Shown here piece by piece: positions 27,072 through 35,671 of a DNA stretch of 64,000 bases; position 1 is the first letter of the stretch; the number at the start of each line of letters is the position of its first letter. The notes under the pieces are model-generated. The model was not told the origin of the DNA. It did no database searches and was given only the letters and a program-made list of their open reading frames with translations. A program made the translations under genes and the position numbers. Source of the stretch: Pelotalea chapellei (GTDB lineage Bacteria; Desulfobacterota; Desulfuromonadia; Geobacterales; Pseudopelobacteraceae). The stretch spans positions 62,001 to 126,000 of the forward strand of contig NZ_JAHDYS010000011.1 in assembly GCF_018531195.1 (NCBI RefSeq), read 5' to 3'.

Positions 27072-29360
27072 TCACCACGTTTCTTTGCCGTGGCATGAGT
27101 TGGAACAACTGCGTGAGGTCGAGTTCCAACCGATGGTGGTGACTATATTCTTGACACCATTGGCATGGGTCGCGGCATTAAATGCGGTGGTGCTATAGCC
27201 GCTGCCATGGCAGGTAGCACACGCGACCTTTTTGCTGACATGTTTAGAGTGATGGCCAGTTGCCGGAGGAATGGCATGGCAGCTTCCGCAAGCAGGCGCT
27301 GGAGTCGGAGTCGGCGTCGGTGCCGGAGTGGGGCCCGGAGCTGGAGTCGGAACTACCAGGGCAGTGGCAATGGCATTAACCTGAGCCGAAGAAAGTGTAG
27401 AAAGAAAGCCCATGTTCCCCACATTGCCGGTGATAGCAGTCTGAATACGAGCGGCAGTTGCACCGGCCTTGCCAGAAGAGGCCAAGGCGCCGTGGCAGCC
27501 GGCACAATTGCTGGTGTACAAAGCAGCACCATCAGGTGCCGGTGCTGGAACCGGAACTGGTGTCGGTACGGGAGTCGGAGTCGGCACTGGAACCGGTGTC
27601 GGTGTCGGTGCCGGACCAGGCGTAGGAACGGGCGTAGGCGTGGTCGGTGTCAATGCGGTTACAATTGCCTGTACCTCTGTAACGGTCAGCGAGATAGAGC
27701 CCATGGAACCGATATTGCCGGAGATTGCGTTTTGCAGACGGGCAATGGTGATGCCTTTTTTGTTCGAAGAACTCAGCGCACCGTGACAACCTGCACAGTT
27801 GGCCGAATAGAGAGCTGCACCGTCCGGAGTCGGGCTGGGAACCGGTGTCGGTGTTGGCACAGGAACCGGCACAGGCGTCGGCGTCGGAACTGGCACTGGC
27901 ACCGGTGTCGGTACGGGTGCAGGTGTGGGAGCAGGTGTCAGGCCTAGTACTGCCACAATTGCCTCTTTGACAGCAGTCGTCAGGCTGGATAAAAAGCCCA
28001 TGCCTCCTACATTGCCGTTGATGGCGCTATCAAGACGCGCGGCGGTAATTCCCTTCTTGTTGGATGTTGCCAACGGACTATGACATCCTGCACAACTTGA
28101 GGCATACTCATTGGCACCATCAACAACCGGCGTCGGCGTCGGAGTTGGAACCGGAGTCGGGGTTGGCGTTGGGGTTGGGGTCGGAACTGGTGCCGGTACG
28201 GGAGCAGGTGTCGAGCCGACCGGATTGAGCACTGCAACTATTGCTTGAAGATCGGCCGGTGCAAAAGAGAGGCTTCCCATACCGCCGACATTTCCACTGA
28301 TGGCATTCTGCAGACGAACCACCGTGATACCGGTTTTTTTCGAGCTGGCCAGACTGCCATGGCACGCAGCGCAATTGGCTGCATATAGTGCTGCACCATC
28401 CGGCGTAGTACCGCCTGTAACAGGAGGTTGTGGAGCAGGTGCAGGCTGTACCGGCGAGCTGTTCAATGCATCCATGATGCTCTGCAGATCAGCCGTACTC
28501 ATGCCGGAGAGAATGCCCATCCCACCCAGATTGGCTGTAATGGCACCCTCTGCATTTGCCACCACGGCACGCCCCTTGAGGTTGCTGCTGGCAAAACTGC
28601 CGTGACAACCGGCACATTTTGATGTGTAGAGCGCATTTCCTGCCGCCGGTGTCACAGGGACCTGAGCAGGAGGATTGAGAGTACCGGAGGTGATGTTCTG
28701 CACCGGAGCCGAAAAGATTGGAGTCGTGCCGGCTGCATCGGTAATAGTTACAGCACCATTGGCTACTGTTACGGTGATGGCATCCATCATGGCATCAATA
28801 CCAGTGCTGTTTGCACTGAACTGACCATGCAGGACATCGAAATTTTTAGCGCCGTACTGGTCCATGAGTGGAGCCAAAACTGTCTGCAGATCACCGAGCG
28901 CCTTCGGAATGGCGGATGCCGCCGATACAAGTTCGCTTGAAGTATGATTGTTGTAGAAAGAATCCAGATTCCCGCTGCCGGTAGCCTGTGCCACTACGAT
29001 CGTGGTCAGCGGCGTGACGTTGGTAATACCGTTGTCATTGGCCAGCGAATACAGATTATGAGGACCGGAAGCGTCGGTGTAGGAAACCTTGATCAGGAAA
29101 GGAGGGGTCAATCCGGTAGTGTTGAAGGCATAGGAACCATCGCTGGCAGTTACTACTGAAAGCTGTGCCGGGGTTGGCGAAGAATCTTTGAGAGAAATCA
29201 ATGTACCATTGATGGGAGCGCCTGATGCCGCCACACCGGTCACCACCTTGGCTGCGGCCGGCCCGGTACCGCTGCTGCTGCCACCACCGCTACAGCCGGC
29301 TGATAACCCTAAAGTTAATGCGCTGAGGAATATAAAAACGGATCTTAACGTTGAACTCAT
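27072..29360 (-). CDS. Modular multihaem c-type cytochrome lipoprotein
   Basis: A 762-residue exported lipoprotein (lipobox ending at Cys23, LSAGC). After a Ser/Gly linker comes a carboxypeptidase-regulatory-like Ig domain (about 40-105) and a helical region. Five cytochrome c modules follow, with CxxCH at residues 249, 330, 423, 522 and 619; each has a downstream N-x-GxMG(S/F/I) segment whose Met is a likely axial ligand. They are joined by long Pro/Thr/Val linkers. The C-terminus carries a Geobacter-type module with CGSCH (691), CATCH (714) and CSNSCH (752). Up to eight haems are possible. A role in electron transfer across or outside the outer membrane is likely by analogy. ATG 29360 has AAAGGAG before it. 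The gene is preceded by a GEMM riboswitch. Confidence 0.9.
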   Translation of the reverse strand: MSSTLRSVFIFLSALTLGLSAGCSGGGSSSGTGPAAAKVVTGVAASGAPINGTLISLKDSSPTPAQLSVVTASDGSYAFNTTGLTPPFLIKVSYTDASGPHNLYSLANDNGITNVTPLTTIVVAQATGSGNLDSFYNNHTSSELVSAASAIPKALGDLQTVLAPLMDQYGAKNFDVLHGQFSANSTGIDAMMDAITVTVANGAVTITDAAGTTPIFSAPVQNITSGTLNPPAQVPVTPAAGNALYTSKCAGCHGSFASSNLKGRAVVANAEGAITANLGGMGILSGMSTADLQSIMDALNSSPVQPAPAPQPPVTGGTTPDGAALYAANCAACHGSLASSKKTGITVVRLQNAISGNVGGMGSLSFAPADLQAIVAVLNPVGSTPAPVPAPVPTPTPTPTPTPVPTPTPTPVVDGANEYASSCAGCHSPLATSNKKGITAARLDSAINGNVGGMGFLSSLTTAVKEAIVAVLGLTPAPTPAPVPTPVPVPVPTPTPVPVPVPTPTPVPSPTPDGAALYSANCAGCHGALSSSNKKGITIARLQNAISGNIGSMGSISLTVTEVQAIVTALTPTTPTPVPTPGPAPTPTPVPVPTPTPVPTPVPVPAPAPDGAALYTSNCAGCHGALASSGKAGATAARIQTAITGNVGNMGFLSTLSSAQVNAIATALVVPTPAPGPTPAPTPTPTPAPACGSCHAIPPATGHHSKHVSKKVACATCHGSGYSTTAFNAATHANGVKNIVTTIGWNSTSRSCSNSCHGKETW

Positions 29361-29400
29361 GCGTTCTCCTTTGTTCATTGTTACCCCGGAATTTGGACAC

Positions 29401-29450
29401 AAAAAAACCAGGGGCATAGTATCGAATGTTCGATATTTCGGCGACCCGGC
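29401..29450 (-). terminator. Candidate riboswitch-controlled terminator
   Basis: On the minus strand the 3' strand of the riboswitch (AGCCGGG) can pair with CCTGGTT just before a run of T (TTTTTTTG), enclosing a smaller hairpin TATCGAA-CA-TTCGATA. Ligand binding would hold AGCCGGG in the aptamer and free the terminator sequence, so ligand would turn expression on. The pairing was worked out by eye. Confidence 0.5.
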
Positions 29451-29515
29451 TGTCTCGGTGAGACCCGTAGGCTTTCCGTCCCATCCTCGCGGATGGTTTA
29501 GTATTGTCGGCTATC
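29436..29515 (-). ncRNA. GEMM-I riboswitch, probably 3',3'-cGAMP type
   Basis: Read on the minus strand, this RNA has the GEMM-I core: TAAACC, a stem with GCGA tetraloop (CATCC-GCGA-GGATG), GGGACGGAAAGCC (tetraloop receptor), a short second stem (GGGTCTC-ACC-GAGAC) and AGCCGGGTCGCCGA. Aligned to the Vc2 c-di-GMP aptamer by the AAACC block, the base at the ligand-recognising position 20 is A instead of G; GEMM-Ib riboswitches with A20 from Geobacter were shown to prefer cGAMP. It lies 76 bases upstream of the multihaem cytochrome start, consistent with the known link between cGAMP and extracellular electron transfer genes. The specificity call rests on my manual alignment. Confidence 0.88.
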
Positions 29516-29819
29516 TTCTGCCATCAATTTTAAGATACTCTCTCGCTATCGGATCATAACTCTCCTTTCTGCCCCGGCTGGCGTTGCCACACCGGCAGGT
29601 TTGTAAATTTCATTAGCAGGCAATGTTAATTTCTTGTCATTACTTTACCATAACAATATTTTTTTTCACTTATAATTCCGTACCAATGAAGTCAACAATA
29701 ATTAGTTCATAAAAAAAGGTCAACAAAAAAAACTTGTAGAAAAATAGTACAGCGTATACACACCTTTCCATGCCATTCCGACATATCTTCCACGATCTGG
29801 CGAAACATTGAGGCACTCT
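29516..29819. other. Divergent promoter region
   Basis: 304 AT-rich bases between the riboswitch leader and the ABC exporter gene. It must hold the promoters of both transcripts, but no box pair is clear enough to call. No gene is seen; a 175-codon antisense frame here overlaps the exporter and is rejected. Confidence 0.4.
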
Positions 29820-31604
29820 ATGCATACTAGTGGCATATACGCAGAAGAAATAACCGGAAAAGCTTACGATCACCGCATCCTGGTGCGCTTTATGCGATAT
29901 GTGATCCCATACAAAGGCGCAGCAGCAGTCATATTGATCATCCTGCCACTGGTAGCCGCCTGCCGCCTGGCTCAACCCTGGATCATCAAGTTGGCCATAG
30001 ACAATCATATCGTCAGTGGTCGTATGGCAGGACTTGAATTCATTGCGGCCCTGTTTCTGGGCGTCCTGCTGATGGAATCCCTGCTCTCGTACCTTGAAGT
30101 TTACCTGCTCCAGTCCATGGGACAGCAGGTCATGTCCGACATGCGCAAAGAGCTGTATCACCACGTCATGCACCTGCCCACCTCCTGGTTCGACCACACC
30201 CCAGTCGGCAGTGTGGTGACACGGCTGACGAGCGATGTCGAGGTGCTGGGGGAGATGTTTGCCGCAGGAATCATCACCATTGTGGGGGATGTACTGCTCC
30301 TGATCGGAATCGTGGCGGTCATGCTCTGGATGAACCTGAAACTGTCGCTGGTCACCTTCTCGATCCTGCCGCTCCTGTTGTATGTCGCCTGGGCCTTCCG
30401 ACGGCGAATGCGGCAGTCCTTCCGCGAAGTGCGCGCCCGTCTTGGGCGCATGAATTCCTCTCTTGCCGAAAGCATCGGCGGCATGACCATCATCCAGGCA
30501 TTCAATCGTCAGCAGGAAGAGGCTGGCCGCTTCAGCGAACTTAACACTTTATATCGTAATGCAAACAAACCGGTCATCTTCTGGGATGCGGCGCTGTACG
30601 CAATTGTCGAGGCACTTTCATCGATGGCCGTTGCACTAATCATCTGGTACGGCGGAGGTGAAATCGTCCAAGGCGCATTGACCTTCGGAGTACTGGTGGC
30701 ATTTATTCAGTACATCGAGAAATTCTTCACTCCTATCAGGGACCTTTCGGCAAAATTTTCTGTCATGCAAGGGGCTATGGCTGCTTTGGAACGGATATTT
30801 TCCCTGCTGGATACGGAACAGGAACAGGGGATCCGGACCATTGAGCGCGATACATTCCCTGCTTCCCAACTCCCTTCCCCGATCATTGAGTTTCGTGACG
30901 TCACCTTTGCATACCGCGGCGAGGAAAACGCACTGGAGCATTTCAACTTTTCAGTATACCGCGGGGAGCGGATCGCCCTGGTAGGAGAAAGCGGCGGCGG
31001 CAAAACAACCCTGACCAGACTGCTGACTCGACTCTACGAACCTGACCATGGCAATATATTCATCGATGGCCATGACATAGCTTCCATGTCACCAACAGAG
31101 CTGCGACAACGCGTTGGCATTGTCCTGCAGGATCCCTGTCTGTTTGCCGGAACCATTGAGTTCAATATCTGTCTGGGTGACGAGCAAGCAAGGCTGAAGA
31201 TGCGCGATGCAGCGGCGATTGTTGGTGCGGACCGGTTTATCGAGCGATTGCCGCTAGGGTACGATGAACAGGTCAGGGAGCGGGGGAACAACTTTTCGGT
31301 GGGCGAAAAACAACTGATCTCTTTTGCACGGGCAGTGGCCTTTGATCCTGAAATTCTGGTGCTTGATGAGGCCACAGCCAGCATTGATCCTGCTTCGGAG
31401 CAAATGATCCAGCAGGGGCTTGCCGGGCTAATGGCCGGGCGTACTGCGCTGATCATCGCCCACCGCCTTTCCACAATCCGGGATACCGACCGTATCGTGG
31501 TCGTTCATCGCGGCCGCAAGGCGGAAGAGGGAAATCACAGCGAGTTGATGCAGGCCCGGGGAATCTATTTCCGCCTGCACCAGCTCCAGTTTAATGAAAG
31601 GTGA
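29820..31604 (+). CDS. ABC transporter, fused permease and ATPase (MsbA/LmrA-like exporter)
   Basis: A 594-residue half-transporter. The N-terminal six-helix domain is followed from about residue 345 by the nucleotide-binding domain with Walker A GESGGGKTT, Q-loop (IVLQDP), a variant signature FSVGEKQ in place of LSGGQ, Walker B ILVLDEATASID and the H-loop (IIAHRLSTI). The FSVGE-Q signature is usual in the YheH/MdlB subgroup, so the ATPase should be active. It probably works as a homodimer exporting a lipid, drug or peptide. ATG 29820 has GAGG seven bases upstream; a TTG four codons earlier is less likely. No partner half-transporter is adjacent. Confidence 0.93.
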   Translation: MHTSGIYAEEITGKAYDHRILVRFMRYVIPYKGAAAVILIILPLVAACRLAQPWIIKLAIDNHIVSGRMAGLEFIAALFLGVLLMESLLSYLEVYLLQSMGQQVMSDMRKELYHHVMHLPTSWFDHTPVGSVVTRLTSDVEVLGEMFAAGIITIVGDVLLLIGIVAVMLWMNLKLSLVTFSILPLLLYVAWAFRRRMRQSFREVRARLGRMNSSLAESIGGMTIIQAFNRQQEEAGRFSELNTLYRNANKPVIFWDAALYAIVEALSSMAVALIIWYGGGEIVQGALTFGVLVAFIQYIEKFFTPIRDLSAKFSVMQGAMAALERIFSLLDTEQEQGIRTIERDTFPASQLPSPIIEFRDVTFAYRGEENALEHFNFSVYRGERIALVGESGGGKTTLTRLLTRLYEPDHGNIFIDGHDIASMSPTELRQRVGIVLQDPCLFAGTIEFNICLGDEQARLKMRDAAAIVGADRFIERLPLGYDEQVRERGNNFSVGEKQLISFARAVAFDPEILVLDEATASIDPASEQMIQQGLAGLMAGRTALIIAHRLSTIRDTDRIVVVHRGRKAEEGNHSELMQARGIYFRLHQLQFNER

Positions 31605-31941
31605 TGTATACGCGCCGCCCCTTGCATGATAGCAGTGAACCTGATAATTTGCCGGTTCAACCATCCGGAGCCCGGGAAATTGGACGCCTTCACATGCGCC
31701 GCCCCGCGGTTAAGAAACACCAGAAGGCTGTTGAAATACTCAGGTTATTCAAAAATAGTCAGATCGTCGCTACCGGAGAACGCCCGTGGAGGTGTTATCC
31801 AACACCCCCCGCACACTTTCACTTGTGAAAGTGGACCGCTAAGGCGCCCGAAGGGTGAGGCCGCAGGCCGAAGTCACAAGGTGGCTTTCGAGGATGGCGG
31901 CGAGATGGCTGTTTTTCAACAACCTGCTAGGGAGAGTTACG
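31605..31941. repeat. Intergenic region with nested inverted repeats
   Basis: 337 bases between the exporter and the globin gene. It holds a perfect hairpin CACTTTCAC-TT-GTGAAAGTG at 31814-31833 followed by GC-rich dyads around GTGAGGCCGCAGGCC. The block 31780-31930 has the look of an interspersed intergenic element running up to the ribosome-binding site of the next gene. No gene was found. Confidence 0.5.
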
Positions 31942-32841
31942 ATGATCACCATGCAGGAGCTGCGCGAGCATTACCGATTCACCGATGAAGACGCCTCCTT
32001 GCTCCAGTCGTTGCAGCCCCTGGCCGGCCAGAACCAGGAGCGATTCGAGCAGGAATTCTACGATTACCTTTATGGAATACCCGAGATGGTTGCCTTGCTC
32101 AACAGCAGCAACCGGCAGCGTCTGCGTGAAATGCACGGCCGCTGGTTCATGTCCCTTTTCAGCGGAAGCTATGACAACCACTATTTGAACCATCTTACCC
32201 GCATCGGCCATGCCCATGTCAGGGTTGGACTCAACGTGCATTATGTCAATGCCGCCATGAACCAGATCCGTCACTTCCTGCTCAATCTGATCGACAACAA
32301 TTATTCAGACCGGGAACAGCGGCGTATTCTTCGTGAAGCAGTGGAAAAAATACTCGACATGAACCTGGATATAATGAGCTATTCCTATCGCGCGGAAGAA
32401 CTGAAAAAGGTTTTTGTCTCGCGCAAGATAGAATCTTTTCTGATCAAAGCCACCGAGCGCTTCACCTACGGACTCAATCTGGCACTGGTGCTGGCTTTGG
32501 CCGGTGTTTCCATCTCAGTTGTCTGTCTTTTTGTCTGGGATATCGCCCACATCTTCAGAGGGGATATGGAAAAAGGCATTCTCTCTGCCCTGGGAGAACT
32601 GCTGATCCTCTGGATGATGATTGAACTGATGGATAACGAAATCAAAAATCTCAAGGGGGGCAAATTCAACATTCTTGTCTTCATTGGCGTGATCATCGTG
32701 GCAATGATCCGCGAGATCCTGATTACTACTTTGCGCCATGACGCCATGCAGACCCAGGTCTTTCTGGCTCTGACCCTGCTGATCCTTGGAATTGTTTACT
32801 TCCTGGTCTCAAAAGCGCAGCAGATTCAGCCCAAGGTATAG
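31942..32841 (+). CDS. Globin-coupled membrane protein: protoglobin domain fused to PsiE-like domain
   Basis: A 299-residue protein. Residues 1-160 form a globin-coupled-sensor (protoglobin) domain: H92 in RIGHAHVRVGL is the likely proximal haem ligand, and H65 (REMHGRWF) is placed to be a distal one. Four transmembrane helices follow (about 176-200, 213-230, 243-265, 272-290), resembling the phosphate-starvation-inducible PsiE family. No enzyme domain (GGDEF, kinase or MCP) is attached. A globin-coupled sensor with a membrane output domain has been described from Geobacter sulfurreducens, with bis-histidine haem; this looks like its relative. It may sense O2, NO or redox state at the membrane. 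A GGGAGAG site precedes the ATG. Confidence 0.82.
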   Translation: MITMQELREHYRFTDEDASLLQSLQPLAGQNQERFEQEFYDYLYGIPEMVALLNSSNRQRLREMHGRWFMSLFSGSYDNHYLNHLTRIGHAHVRVGLNVHYVNAAMNQIRHFLLNLIDNNYSDREQRRILREAVEKILDMNLDIMSYSYRAEELKKVFVSRKIESFLIKATERFTYGLNLALVLALAGVSISVVCLFVWDIAHIFRGDMEKGILSALGELLILWMMIELMDNEIKNLKGGKFNILVFIGVIIVAMIREILITTLRHDAMQTQVFLALTLLILGIVYFLVSKAQQIQPKV

Positions 32842-32844
32842 CAG

Positions 32845-33429
32845 ATGCCGATCGGAATGCACATACTGGCCGGTTTTTCCCTGGGATTTCGCCATCGCCG
32901 CGAACTGGCACGAATTCTTAGCGAAACATCCCCTGATAATTGCATTCACTGCCTGATTCCTGGCGTTCTAAAGAACCAGGGCATTACGGTTTTGGCCCTT
33001 GATTTCGACGGCGTGCTTTCGCCTCATGGCGACGCGACTCCACTCTCGGAAGCAAAGACCTGGCTGGCGGAAAGTGTCGCTGTGTTTGGCGAGGAATCTA
33101 TTTTCATCCTTTCCAATAAACCTACCGACGAGCGGCGGGACTGGTTTGCGGAGCATTTTTCGAAGATCCGTTTTGTGAGCGGAGTACGAAAAAAACCATA
33201 TCCCGATGGCCTCCAAAAAATAAGTGAACTCGCCGGAGTCCCCTTGTCATCAATCCTGATGGTCGACGATCGCCTGATGACCGGATGTTTGGCCGCCATC
33301 AACGCAGGTGCGCGCACCTGCTACATTCGCAGCCCGTATGTCTCGTTGAAGCAGCGCCCCGTGGTGGAGTTATTTTTCATGCTACTGCGAAAAAGTGAGC
33401 AACTGGTTATTGGATGTAGATCACTGTAA
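32845..33429 (+). CDS. HAD-superfamily phosphatase, YqeG-like
   Basis: A 194-residue cytoplasmic protein with HAD motif I (LDFDGVLS, nucleophile D53 and acid D55), motif II (FILSNKP), motif III Lys in KKPYPDG and motif IV (MVDDRLMTGCLAAINAGA). The short loop between motifs and the position of motif IV fit HAD-IIIA phosphatases related to YqeG. The N-terminal 45 residues are unusual and contain a CIHC pair. It starts three bases after the stop of the globin gene, so the two are probably cotranscribed. The substrate is unknown. Confidence 0.82.
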   Translation: MPIGMHILAGFSLGFRHRRELARILSETSPDNCIHCLIPGVLKNQGITVLALDFDGVLSPHGDATPLSEAKTWLAESVAVFGEESIFILSNKPTDERRDWFAEHFSKIRFVSGVRKKPYPDGLQKISELAGVPLSSILMVDDRLMTGCLAAINAGARTCYIRSPYVSLKQRPVVELFFMLLRKSEQLVIGCRSL

Positions 33430-33839
33430 CAGCCTGTCCCCCCACCTCTGTTTTTGCTACCCGAAACTCCTGCACTGAACTCTTGCCAGCGATCACGCTA
33501 TTCAGCGCCATCATCCCCTCTCCTGAGTAGTTCTAATTCATAGTTACCCCCTCCCCTGATCCTAAATGAGAAGGTGGCCTAAAACCGATTGAGGGGGAAA
33601 CAGTGCTATCCATTGCAACATTCCCCCTCATCCCAACTCTCCCCCAGAGAGAGGGAATTATTTAGCAGTCTTTGCGGCTGATCAGAACGATTCAGATTCC
33701 CTTTTAAGACCATCCCTGACCCTCGCCTTAGATCAGCAGATTGCATTTTTTTTATACCGTGGTTAAAATTTTAATGTTGACAGCGTGCCTCTCCTGCTGT
33801 AATTGATAACCGAATTCAATATCACTCAAGAGGTAACAG
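33430..33839 (+). promoter_or_regulatory. Intergenic region with candidate promoter and iron-regulator operator
   Basis: 410 bases. The first half has pyrimidine-rich stretches (CCCCCTCCCC, TTCCCCCTCATCCC) that may form a repeat hairpin with GAGGGGGAA at 33591-33599. Near the gene, TTGACA lies at 33777-33782, and a dyad TGATA...GAATTC...TATCA spans 33804-33824, resembling a degenerate Fur-type site just before the ribosome-binding site AGAGGT. Iron control is inferred from the genes downstream more than from the site itself. Confidence 0.4.
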
Positions 33840-34523
33840 ATGAACAATCCTCTCACGAATACGGAAAAAGATCCCCGGCCCCTCTGGTCAAGCCTTGCCG
33901 AGCGCTTTTCCACCGAAAGGGAATGCCTCGCAACATATATCGCACTGGAGACAGCCGAGGTTCTGGCCGAAGCCAAGCCGGCATCGCTGCTCTGCATCAC
34001 CAACCGTGAACGCGCCTGTGGACGAAATCTCTATACCATCTGGAAAGAGCATGGTCATCAACTGCTCGCAGATACTCCTCTTGAAGCCTGCGAGCTGATT
34101 GACCGGGGCTCCTCCATGATGATCCTGTTCAGCCACAGAGTTAATTTCAAAAACCATCTTGCCCGCCGTGACATCACCGCCCTTCTCAAACGGGCGGGCC
34201 ACGGCAGCGACATCACTCCTGATGACCTCCTCCGGTGTCTTGCAGATCATCTGCAACACGGACATTTTCCGCATGAAATCGGTCTTTTGCTGGGATATCC
34301 TCCCAAGGATGTGGCCGCCTTCATGGGCCTGATCAACATTCCCTTTACCTGTCAGGGTCCGTGGAAGATTTACGGCAACCCCGTCGAGAGCTTGCGCCTA
34401 GCCGAACGTTTCCGGAACTGCCGCAATCTGATGGCCGAACAGCTTTCATTGTGTGCCTCTGCCGTACAATGCCTGGGTGGTTTCGCCGGCGCAAGGCAAG
34501 CCATTCTTGCCACCGCATATTGA
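33840..34523 (+). CDS. DUF3793 family protein
   Basis: A 227-residue cytoplasmic protein with the DUF3793 hallmarks: an N-terminal helical region with KPASLLCITN, and the near-invariant FPHEIGLLLGYPPKDVAAFM followed by CQGPWKIYGNP. The family is common in anaerobes and often sits beside ferrous iron transport genes, but its biochemical role is not known. No metal-binding cluster is obvious beyond a few Cys (C52, C60 and later ones). It heads a run of genes on the same strand concerned with iron and haem. An AGAGG site precedes the ATG. Confidence 0.85.
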   Translation: MNNPLTNTEKDPRPLWSSLAERFSTERECLATYIALETAEVLAEAKPASLLCITNRERACGRNLYTIWKEHGHQLLADTPLEACELIDRGSSMMILFSHRVNFKNHLARRDITALLKRAGHGSDITPDDLLRCLADHLQHGHFPHEIGLLLGYPPKDVAAFMGLINIPFTCQGPWKIYGNPVESLRLAERFRNCRNLMAEQLSLCASAVQCLGGFAGARQAILATAY

Positions 34524-34611
34524 TAAACACATTCATTATCTTTTGTAAACTACGAACTCCATGCGGTCCTATAGGCCGGCTTTAAATTCAGTACAAAAGG
34601 CAGGTTGAATA

Positions 34612-34740
34612 ATGTCGCGCCGCAACAGCATTACCAGCAAGGAACTGCTCCAGGACAATCAAGAGCTGATTATCATCCATGCCGGGAAGGAGTACCGCCT
34701 CCGAATCACGAGTAACAACAAATTGATCCTGACCAAATAA
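34612..34740 (+). CDS. hemP: Hemin uptake protein HemP
   Basis: A 42-residue protein with the HemP signature: SRRNSITSKELL, then IIIHAGKEYRLRITSNNKLILTK. HemP proteins are small, Fur-regulated and lie next to haem receptor or transport genes; some have been reported to act as regulators of haem uptake. The upstream ribosome-binding site (AAAAGGCAGG) is acceptable. It lies between the DUF3793 gene and a beta-barrel gene, within the iron block. Confidence 0.85.
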   Translation: MSRRNSITSKELLQDNQELIIIHAGKEYRLRITSNNKLILTK

Positions 34741-34827
34741 CATCACTCACAACTCCAAGCCAGCCATGTACCTCTTCGGGGCGCAGCCAGCCAGGACACA
34801 TAAATCACCCCAAGGAGATTCAAAGGC

Positions 34828-35652
34828 ATGCTTCGTATTTCAAGATTTTTCACAAGCAACAGGACCACTGCAATAACCCTCGCCTGCCTGACCATGACAG
34901 CTTTCCCCGCCTTCGCCGGACCGCCTCTGGCAACAGATGATGCCGGAACTGTAGATGTGGGTAAGGTCGAAGTCGAGCTCAATGGTGCCTACACCGCTGA
35001 CAGAGAAAGGACCCACGGCATCACCACAAAATGCAACACGTCAGATGCCGAGATGAAGGTAACCACCGGATTTTACAAGAACCTGGGGATTTCTGTCGCC
35101 ATTCCCTACACCATCAGCGACCGGATCAGGGAAGATAATCGCCTGGTTGGCAAAACCGATGGTTTCGGCGACATGACTGTGGAAGTCAAGTATGCCTTTC
35201 TTGAGCTTGCAGGCACCACATTTGCCATCAAGCCGGTCATTATCATCCCCACTGGAAAATATAGCGCCGGCCTCTCTGAAGGTCGCTGGCAACTGGGTGG
35301 GACCCTGATAGCAACCAAAGAATTTAATGAAGGCAAGTACGCGCTGCATGCAAACCTGGGCTACGAACACCACAGCTATCGCACGGAAGCAATCAGGGCA
35401 ACTACCCGCGGCGATTTCTGGTCCGGCTCCATAGCAGGTGAAATGGAAGTTGCCAAGGGCATGTTTGCGGTTGCAGATTTCGGCCTCGCGACTACTGCCG
35501 ATAAAAGCATAAGCGAGCCTTGCGCATATGCCCTTACCGGTGCCCGGTACCAATTGAATGACCATCTGGATGTCAACGCCGGAATCAAGTTTGGATTGAC
35601 CAGACCTGAGGCCGACGTAACCGCACTCTACGGAGTTGTACTCAAGTTTTAA
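34828..35652 (+). CDS. Outer-membrane beta-barrel transporter-like protein
   Basis: A 274-residue exported protein. A Sec signal peptide (cleavage after AFA near residue 30) is followed by alternating beta-strands with aromatic girdles and a C-terminal strand that ends in Phe (YGVVLKF), the signal for outer-membrane insertion. The N-terminal GPPLATDDAGTVDVGKVEVELNG motif is typical of the transporter family related to the MetA-pathway phenol degradation porins. The substrate is unknown. The position between hemP and feoA suggests passage of iron or haem. A CAAGGAG site precedes the ATG. Confidence 0.8.
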   Translation: MLRISRFFTSNRTTAITLACLTMTAFPAFAGPPLATDDAGTVDVGKVEVELNGAYTADRERTHGITTKCNTSDAEMKVTTGFYKNLGISVAIPYTISDRIREDNRLVGKTDGFGDMTVEVKYAFLELAGTTFAIKPVIIIPTGKYSAGLSEGRWQLGGTLIATKEFNEGKYALHANLGYEHHSYRTEAIRATTRGDFWSGSIAGEMEVAKGMFAVADFGLATTADKSISEPCAYALTGARYQLNDHLDVNAGIKFGLTRPEADVTALYGVVLKF

Positions 35653-35671
35653 AGACAAGAAGGAGGAACGG

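Noticed and set aside
27300-28450. Regularly spaced repeats that look like a CRISPR array or minisatellite
   Set aside because: They are codons of Pro/Thr/Val linkers and cytochrome modules in a single open frame; spacers and repeats are not of constant length and no cas genes are present.
29436-29515. Reading the leader RNA as a plain c-di-GMP riboswitch
   Set aside because: The core fits both, but by manual alignment the specificity base is A, which favours cGAMP; the c-di-GMP reading is kept only as an alternative.
29670-30197. A 175-codon minus-strand frame upstream of and overlapping the ABC exporter
   Set aside because: Most of it is antisense to the exporter, it has no ribosome-binding site, and the exporter start region shows a proper one.
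31626-31988. A possible small gene before the globin gene
   Set aside because: It crosses an inverted-repeat block and ends inside the globin gene, whose own start has a good ribosome-binding site.
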